Shown one piece after another: positions 6,331 to 10,777 of a stretch of DNA of 10,777 nt. Within the stretch, counting starts at the first letter, position 1. Each line of letters opens with the position of its first letter. The notes beneath the pieces were generated by a model, which was not told the DNA's origin, ran no database searches, and worked only from the letters and a program-made list of their open reading frames with translations. A program made the translations under genes and the position numbers. Source of the stretch: JAAFIP01 sp043721235. GTDB lineage: Bacteria; Pseudomonadota; Gammaproteobacteria; Burkholderiales; Burkholderiaceae_C. The stretch is from the NCBI GenBank assembly GCA_043721235.1, contig JAYSRE010000100.1, positions 1 to 10,777 of the forward strand, in the 5' to 3' direction.

Positions 6331-7869
6331 ATGCAGCAAGACATACTGATCAACTGGAGCCCGCAAGAAACCCGTGTGGCGGTCATAGAGCATGGTGCGG
6401 TGCAAGAACTGCATATTGAACGCAATCTAGAACGTGGCTTGGTGGGCAATGTGTACCTGGGCAAAGTAGCCCGCGTGCTGCCAGGCATGCAGTCAGCCTT
6501 TATTGACATTGGCCTGGAGCGTGCAGCGTTTTTGCATGTGGCCGACCTGATGGCCGCCTTTGTGCCGCGCGGGAATGACCGCAACAATGACCGTAAAAGT
6601 GACCGCAAAAACGATGCCAAAGCTGATGGCTCCTCGGGCAGTGAAGCCGCCAAGCCAGCTGCGCCTGCAATCCCCATAGAAAAACAGGTCTTTGAAGGCC
6701 AAGCGCTGATGGTGCAGGTCATTAAAGACCCGATTGGCACCAAAGGCGCGCGCCTGTCTACGCAAATCAGCATTGCAGGACGGCAACTGGTGTTTTTGCC
6801 GCAAGACGACCACATTGGCATCTCGCAAAAAATCCCTTTTGCCCAGCGTGAGGCTTTGCGTGCCAAAGTGGTGCAACTTGCAGGCAATGATGGCGGTGGG
6901 TTTATTCTGCGCACCAATGCTGAAGAGGCCACCGACGATGAGCTGGCAGACGATGTAGCTTACCTGCGCAAAGCATGGGCGCGCATCAAAGATGCCTGCG
7001 TCAAGCTGCCGCCCAAGTCGGTGCTGCACACCGACCTGAACCTGCTGCAGCGTGTGCTGCGCGACCTGGTAAGCGACCAAACCCAAAGCATCCGCATTGA
7101 TTCGCGTGAGCAGTTTGACATGCTGGCCAAATTTGGCCACGACTACATGCCCGCCGCCACCGACAAGCTGCAGCACTACAAAGGCGAGCGGCCGATTTTT
7201 GACCTGTACAGCATTGACGAAGAAGTGGCCAAGGCGCTGGGCCGACGGGTTGATTTAAAGTCTGGCGGCTACCTTATCATTGACCAAACCGAAGCGCTGA
7301 CCACGGTAGATGTGAACACGGGTGGTTACGTGGGGGCGCGCAATTTTGACGACACTATTTTTAAAACCAACCTAGAAGCCACCCAGGCCATTGCCCGCCA
7401 ACTGCGCCTGCGCAACTTGGGCGGCGTGATCATTGTGGATTTTATTGACATGGCGCTGGCAGACCACCGTGCGCAGGTATTGGCTGAGTTTAAAAAGCAG
7501 CTTGCACGCGACCGTACCAAGACCATGGCGGGTGACTTTTCTCAGCTAGGTTTGGTGGAGATGACCCGCAAGCGCACCCGCGAATCGCTGGCGCATATGC
7601 TGTGTGAGCCGTGCCCCGTGTGCCTGGGCAAAGGCACAGTCAAAACCCCACGCAGTGTGGCGTATGACATCTTGCGCGAGATTTTGCGCGAGGCTCGCCA
7701 GTTTAACCCCAAAGAATTTCGCGTGGTGGCTGCACCGCAGGTGATAGAGCTTTTTTTAGACGAGGAAAGCCAGCACTTGGCAGGCTTGAGCGACTTTATT
7801 GGCAAGCCTATTTCGCTGCAAACTGAAAGCAGCTTAAGCCAAGAGCAGTACGATATCGTGCTTTTGTAA
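6331..7869 (+). CDS. rng: ribonuclease G
   Basis: RNase G is a single-strand-specific endoribonuclease that matures the 5' end of 16S rRNA and starts decay of some mRNAs. The 512 residues exceed the E. coli protein (489) mainly through a charged insertion. The S1-like region (about 35-130) contains VGNVYLGKVARVLPGMQSAF and AFLHVADL. The catalytic domain holds Asp327 in VDVNTGGYVGARNFDDT and Asp370 in VIIVDFIDM, matching the Mg-binding Asp303 and Asp346 of RNase E. Cys428 and Cys431 in CPVC match the zinc link that joins subunits. The large C-terminal scaffold of RNase E is absent, so RNase G is the better call. Residues 82-97 are a four-unit NDRN/NDRK/SDRK/NDAK repeat inside the S1 region. 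It follows maf by 28 bp. Confidence 0.96.
   Translation: MQQDILINWSPQETRVAVIEHGAVQELHIERNLERGLVGNVYLGKVARVLPGMQSAFIDIGLERAAFLHVADLMAAFVPRGNDRNNDRKSDRKNDAKADGSSGSEAAKPAAPAIPIEKQVFEGQALMVQVIKDPIGTKGARLSTQISIAGRQLVFLPQDDHIGISQKIPFAQREALRAKVVQLAGNDGGGFILRTNAEEATDDELADDVAYLRKAWARIKDACVKLPPKSVLHTDLNLLQRVLRDLVSDQTQSIRIDSREQFDMLAKFGHDYMPAATDKLQHYKGERPIFDLYSIDEEVAKALGRRVDLKSGGYLIIDQTEALTTVDVNTGGYVGARNFDDTIFKTNLEATQAIARQLRLRNLGGVIIVDFIDMALADHRAQVLAEFKKQLARDRTKTMAGDFSQLGLVEMTRKRTRESLAHMLCEPCPVCLGKGTVKTPRSVAYDILREILREARQFNPKEFRVVAAPQVIELFLDEESQHLAGLSDFIGKPISLQTESSLSQEQYDIVLL
6574..6621 (+). repeat. 12-bp tandem repeat inside rng (four units)
   Basis: Four in-frame 12-bp units follow one another: AATGACCGCAAC, AATGACCGTAAA, AGTGACCGCAAA and AACGATGCCAAA. 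They encode NDRN, NDRK, SDRK and NDAK. The units are imperfect, so slippage would be slow, but copy number changes would keep the reading frame. The repeat lies in a loop of the S1-like domain and is followed by a Ser/Ala/Pro-rich linker to about residue 115. Confidence 0.8.
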
Positions 7870-7926
7870 ACTCCCGCATAAGTCGCTAAATAAGCCTGTA
7901 CACAAGTCCCCAGAAAATTTACCGCA

Positions 7927-8658
7927 ATGGGCTCAAGCGCTATTCCCATTTTGATGTACCACCAAGTAGACGCACGGCCTGCGCGCGGCGTGGCCTTGCG
8001 CGGTCTGGTGGTGTCGCCTGCGTCGTTTGCGCGGCAAATGGGCCTGCTTAAAACCCTAGGCTACCAAGGCTTGAGCATGGCCGGGCTCATGCCCTACCTG
8101 CAAGGACACAAAGAAGGCAAAGTGTTTGGCATAACCTTTGACGACGGTTATGTAAACAATTTGGAGCATGCCATGCCGGTGCTGCAAATGCACGGCTTTA
8201 GCGCTACCTGCTATATGGTGAGCAGCCAGCTGGGCGGCACCAATGTGTGGGATCACAGCAAAGGCATAGCCGCCAAACCTTTAATGAATGCCGCGCAGGC
8301 CAGTGCCTGGGTTGCGGGCGGCCAAGAGGTGGGGGCGCACGCACGTAGCCATGTTGACTTAAGGCAGCTGAGCACAGCCCAAGCTGCCGATGAGATTACG
8401 GCTTGCAAAGCCGAGCTGGAAGACGCTTGTGGTGCTGTCGTTAACCAGTTTTGCTACCCTTATGGCTACTTCAGTCCCGCGCTTGTTGCGCAAGTACAGT
8501 GCGCTGGCTACCTGGCTGCCACCACCACCGTGCGCGGCCGGAGCATGCGCCATCACGCGCTGTGGGAGCTGCCCCGCGTACCGGTGATGGGCTCGGTATG
8601 GCTGCCGCAGTTTTGGCGCAAAGTAGCTACCCGCTATGAAGACCAGCGCCGTGGATAA
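7927..8658 (+). CDS. polysaccharide deacetylase (NodB-homology, CE4 family)
   Basis: The 243-residue protein shows the NodB-fold motifs in order: ILMYHQV near the start (8-14), motif 1 TFDDGY (70-75, with metal/catalytic Asp72-Asp73), motif 2 HARSH (His138 and His142 as metal ligands), and motif 3 FCYPYGYF (175-182). Such enzymes are metal-dependent and remove acetyl groups from N-acetylated sugars. No signal peptide is seen, so it is probably cytoplasmic and may act on a lipid-linked or nucleotide-linked intermediate rather than on the finished wall. It is followed by a glycosyltransferase whose start overlaps it by 23 bp, which suggests the pair acts on the same surface glycan. The substrate is unknown. 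It lies 57 bp after rng and may be co-transcribed with it. Confidence 0.93.
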   Translation: MGSSAIPILMYHQVDARPARGVALRGLVVSPASFARQMGLLKTLGYQGLSMAGLMPYLQGHKEGKVFGITFDDGYVNNLEHAMPVLQMHGFSATCYMVSSQLGGTNVWDHSKGIAAKPLMNAAQASAWVAGGQEVGAHARSHVDLRQLSTAQAADEITACKAELEDACGAVVNQFCYPYGYFSPALVAQVQCAGYLAATTTVRGRSMRHHALWELPRVPVMGSVWLPQFWRKVATRYEDQRRG

Positions 8659-9883
8659 AACGAACCTGGCTAAAAAAGACGTGCTGGAGGCTGATGTAAA
8701 TGCAGTAGGCCTCGCGGCACAGGCCCCGGTATTCATCAAGCCCCCGCGCCGCCTCAAAATAGCCGTGCTCAACCGCATCTTCTCCCCCACCGGCGGTGGC
8801 GCAGAGCGCTACTCTATTGCCTTGGTAGAGCAGCTGGCTGCCGTGCATGAAGTGCATGTTTTTGCCCAAGAAATCCACCACCAGTGGCCTGGCGTGCACT
8901 ACCACCACATTGCTGCAGCGTTTAAAAAACCGCGCTGGCTGAACCAGCTGTGGTATGCCAGCGCCACGTGGCAGGCCACGCGCCATGGGTTTGATATCGT
9001 CCACTCGCATGAAAATGTATGGCACGGCAATGTGCACACCATGCACGTCAAAACCGTGCAGCGCAGCCTGTTTGAAGGGCTGCGCGGCCTGCCGCTGGCC
9101 TTGCGCCGCTTAAAGCTAGCGCTCAGCCCCAGGCTGCTTACTTACCTGGGCTTTGAGCGCATTCGCCTAGGCGCACGCCCAGGCTTGGCCGTGGTGGCCG
9201 CGTCCCAGCTGCTGCAGGCCGAGCTGCTGGCCCAATACCCGCATTTGGCGGGCTGCACCAGCACCATCACACCTGGCGTGGCCATGCCTCAAAAGCTGAC
9301 TGCACAAGCCGACGCGCGCCGCGCACTGGGCCTACTGGGCGTGCTTGCAGACGGCCCCTGCATTGCGTTTATTGCCAACGACTATGCCCGTAAAGGCCTG
9401 CCAACCCTGTTGGCCGCTGTGCAAGGCTTGCCCGGCGTGCACTTGCTGGTAGCGGGCCACCTAGGCCAGGTAGCGCGCTTTAAAGCACTGGCCCACACCC
9501 TAGGCATAGCCCAGCGCGTGCACTTTGTAGGCCCACAGGCCCACATTGGCGTGGTGTACTGCGCCGCCAGCCTGCTGGCACACCCCACCTTAGAAGACAC
9601 CTTCGCCATGGTCGTGCTGGAAGCTATGGCCCACGGCCTGCCTGTAGTGGTGAGCGCCAGCCCCTATTGCGGCATAGCTGCACTGCTTACCCATGGCGAA
9701 AATGCATTGCTGCTGAGCAATCCGCAAGACCCCCAGGCTATGCAAATCGCCTTGCAAAGCATCTTGGGTAACCCCAGCTTGCACCAGCGCCTGTCCAAGG
9801 TCGGTCACAGTTTTGCCCGGCAGCACAGCTGGCAAGCCGCAGCCCGGCAGTACCAAGCGGTGTATGACAGCTTAGGTGCTTAA
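8636..9883 (+). CDS. GT-B glycosyltransferase, family 4 type
   Basis: The 415-residue protein is a retaining GT-B glycosyltransferase by its motifs. The N-terminal acceptor domain starts at about residue 39 with LKIAVLNRIFSPTGGGAERY; the Gly53-Gly55 loop and Glu57 are typical of family 4. The donor domain has VVAASQLL, ARKGLPTLLAAV and the nucleotide-sugar motif EDTFAMVVLEAMAHGLPVVV, where Asp321 and Glu329 fill the E-x7-E pattern with Asp in the first place. There are no membrane segments, so it is likely a peripheral cytoplasmic enzyme. It probably adds a sugar to lipopolysaccharide or another surface glycan together with the deacetylase upstream. The first 38 residues are not part of the fold, so the true start could be a little downstream; the ATG at 8636 overlaps the deacetylase by 23 bp. 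Donor and acceptor cannot be named. Confidence 0.92.
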   Translation: MKTSAVDKTNLAKKDVLEADVNAVGLAAQAPVFIKPPRRLKIAVLNRIFSPTGGGAERYSIALVEQLAAVHEVHVFAQEIHHQWPGVHYHHIAAAFKKPRWLNQLWYASATWQATRHGFDIVHSHENVWHGNVHTMHVKTVQRSLFEGLRGLPLALRRLKLALSPRLLTYLGFERIRLGARPGLAVVAASQLLQAELLAQYPHLAGCTSTITPGVAMPQKLTAQADARRALGLLGVLADGPCIAFIANDYARKGLPTLLAAVQGLPGVHLLVAGHLGQVARFKALAHTLGIAQRVHFVGPQAHIGVVYCAASLLAHPTLEDTFAMVVLEAMAHGLPVVVSASPYCGIAALLTHGENALLLSNPQDPQAMQIALQSILGNPSLHQRLSKVGHSFARQHSWQAAARQYQAVYDSLGA

Positions 9884-9904
9884 AGTCATATTTTTATAAG
9901 AAAC

Positions 9905-9960
9905 AGGGCTATCGCCCAAGGAAATGCTGGATAAGCAGCTATTAAATTAGGACTGATAGC
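9905..9960 (-). repeat. hairpin-rich dispersed repeat, copy B (inverted relative to copy A)
   Basis: Positions 9905-9929 are the exact reverse complement of 4176-4200 over 25 bp. Similarity then continues less strictly through the CAGCTAT core to 9960. On the minus strand the stems are ATAGC-type ends (9938-9942 with 9956-9960), GCTG with CAGC around a 6-base loop, and GGGC with GCCC around GATA. The middle stem keeps its pairing while its loop and length differ from copy A, so base pairing rather than exact sequence seems conserved. It lies 21 bp after the glycosyltransferase stop and might also act as a weak transcript end. Confidence 0.7.
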
Positions 9961-9977
9961 TTACCTCTCACGACAAT

Positions 9978-10023
9978 AAAAAACGGTGTTTGCCAGCTTT
10001 GCCAGTCAAACAGACAGCAAAGC
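9978..10023 (-). terminator. possible intrinsic terminator for the xylA-side transcript
   Basis: On the minus strand, GCTTTGC (10023-10017) pairs with GCAAAGC (10002-9996) around a 14-base loop, and a run of six T lies at 9983-9978. The 12-base space between stem and T run is longer than usual, so this is a weak prediction. Confidence 0.25.
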
Positions 10024-10098
10024 GGTATACGGATTAAGCGGCGGCACCCCAAGCGATTCATACACAGTCAGCTTGGCTGCAAGCAGCAGTAGCGCAAT

Positions 10099-10325
10099 TT
10101 AAAACACCAGCGCGCCGTGGCCTGAGGATTTAACTAAGGGGCCCAGGTCCAGGTTCATGGCGGCAGGGCCTACGCACAAGTTCTCAAACGCATGGCCCAG
10201 GCGCTCTAGCCTGCATTGCCACGCGCAATCTCGTCAAACGGCTGGCCGTCCGACGGGTCGGTCATGTGCAGGCTGCGGCCTGAGCTGGAGGGGGCCTGGG
10301 CGTGGCCAATGTAGTGGTGTTGCAT
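10099..10325 (-). pseudogene. aldehyde dehydrogenase remnant with internal deletions
   Basis: Reading the minus strand from an ATG at 10325, 39 codons give MQHHYIGHAQAPSSSGRSLH and then TDPSDGQPFDEIARGNA, a typical aldehyde dehydrogenase N-terminus. A TAG at 10208-10206 ends this frame. The frame shifted by one base then continues from 10209 with LERLGHAFENLCVGPAAMNL and DLGPLV, which matches a segment normally about 300 residues further on. The next residues, KSSGHG, resemble the C-terminal VKSSGHGREKG motif, so a second deletion may follow, and the frame ends at TAA (10101-10099). The catalytic Cys and the NAD-binding region are missing, so it cannot be active. The ATG lies 18 bp after the xylA stop, so the gene was probably in an operon with xylA and oxidised a sugar-derived aldehyde; that role is inference. 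Confidence 0.75.
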
Positions 10326-10343
10326 GGGCAGATGGTGCGATAT

Positions 10344-10777
10344 TTAGCAAAACTGGTTGACCAAATTTTCTAAAAATTCTTGGCGACCCGACGCAGGCTG
10401 CTCGTCGATGTTGCGTTGGTAGGCATGGTTGGCTACGTCGTCCAGTTTGCTTTTGCCAGCCAACACATCTTGCGCCCACGGCGCTTGCCAGCCTGCGTAG
10501 CGCTGCTTGACAAATTCTGCCCACTGGCCATCTTGGATGAGCTTTTCGGCAATCAACAGGCCGCGCGCTGTTACGTCAATGCCGCCAATGTGCGAGTGGA
10601 ACATGTCGATCGGGTCAAGCGACTGGCGGCGGGATTTGGCATCAAAGTTAACTCCGCCGTGGGTAAAGCCGCCGTTTTGCATGATGTAGTACATGGCCAA
10701 GGCTGTGTCGGGCACGTTGTTGGGGAACTGGTCGGTGTCCCAGCCGCACTGCATGTCGCCGCGGTTCATGTCGATAG
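10344..10777 (-). CDS. xylA: xylose isomerase, C-terminal part (5' end beyond window)
   Basis: XylA converts D-xylose to D-xylulose in the cytoplasm using two divalent metal ions. The visible 143 codons align well with the end of the E. coli enzyme: IDMNRGDMQCGWDTDQFPNN, MYYIMQNGGFTHGGVNFDAK with RRQS, DMFHSHIGGID, IAEKLIQDGQWAEFVKQRYAGW and the terminal SGRQEFLENLVNQFC. The two Asp of DTDQF and the Asp of NFDAK are metal ligands in the family and are retained. The C-terminus stops a few residues earlier than in E. coli. The frame is open to the window edge, so about 290-300 N-terminal residues lie outside. The gene directly downstream is a ruined aldehyde dehydrogenase. Whether xylA itself is complete cannot be judged from here. 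Confidence 0.95.
   Translation of the reverse strand, partial: IDMNRGDMQCGWDTDQFPNNVPDTALAMYYIMQNGGFTHGGVNFDAKSRRQSLDPIDMFHSHIGGIDVTARGLLIAEKLIQDGQWAEFVKQRYAGWQAPWAQDVLAGKSKLDDVANHAYQRNIDEQPASGRQEFLENLVNQFC

Larger units (their letters stand above)
9884..10098. other. gene-poor stretch with repeat copy and unassigned open frames
   Basis: Beyond the repeat at 9905-9960 I recognise no gene here. A possible minus-strand terminator is included separately. A minus-strand frame at 10092-10006, reading AAKLTVYESLGVPPLNPYTA and ending TGA, is in phase with the second aldehyde dehydrogenase fragment but matches nothing I know. The opposite strand also has a short open frame over the same bases. With 300-400 bp of decayed sequence around it, this looks like a degraded region. 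Confidence 0.5.

Noticed and set aside
6493..7176. Long minus-strand open frame (227 codons)
   Set aside because: Antisense to the conserved part of rng, with no recognisable domain.
9989..10005. Direct repeat of TTTGCCAG separated by one base
   Set aside because: Two 8-bp units only; too short to interpret as an attachment site or iteron.
10015..10101. Plus-strand frame with AVYGLSGGTPSDSYTVSLAA
   Set aside because: No start codon or ribosome-binding site, short, and overlaps an equally open minus-strand frame. It cannot be separated from chance.

Overview
The window looks like a chromosomal segment of a betaproteobacterium of the order Burkholderiales, most likely family Comamonadaceae (a Rhodoferax- or Polaromonas-like organism). 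This is inferred from the protein sequences and from the gene order yebC-purD-hemF-(nadD)-rsfS-rlmH-maf-rng, which is conserved in that family. No database search was possible. There is no phage, transposase, CRISPR array or tRNA.

Left edge (1-1048). Two small genes of unknown function lie on the minus strand: a DUF4399-type lipoprotein, cut by the window edge, and a membrane-anchored protein resembling DUF2946, which has its own terminator. The second is divergent from yebC. Their shared upstream region holds a perfect 10-bp inverted repeat.

Central housekeeping run (1049-7869, plus strand). The genes are yebC (translation factor/regulator), purD (purine synthesis), hemF (aerobic haem synthesis), rsfS (ribosome silencing factor), rlmH (23S rRNA methyltransferase), maf (nucleotide pyrophosphatase) and rng (RNase G). 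Start/stop overlaps of 4 bp link yebC-purD and rsfS-rlmH. Several of these genes act on ribosomes or rRNA. nadD, expected between hemF and rsfS, is reduced to a 43-codon 3' stub. A hairpin-rich dispersed repeat sits just upstream of the stub.

Right part (7927-9883, plus strand). A polysaccharide deacetylase and a GT4-type glycosyltransferase overlap by 23 bp. They form a probable cell-surface glycan module whose substrate cannot be told from the sequence.

Right edge (9884-10777). This is a decaying region. It holds a second, inverted copy of the same repeat, a minus-strand aldehyde dehydrogenase reduced to N-terminal and later fragments, and the 3' end of xylA (xylose isomerase), which enters from beyond the window. 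The dehydrogenase start lies 18 bp after the xylA stop, so the two probably once formed a sugar-oxidation operon.

The main points of interest are the loss of nadD from its conserved site, the repeat pair found at both decayed loci, the shredded aldehyde dehydrogenase, a histone-H1-like tail on RsfS, and a 12-bp tandem repeat inside rng. I did not find a convincing new multi-gene system.
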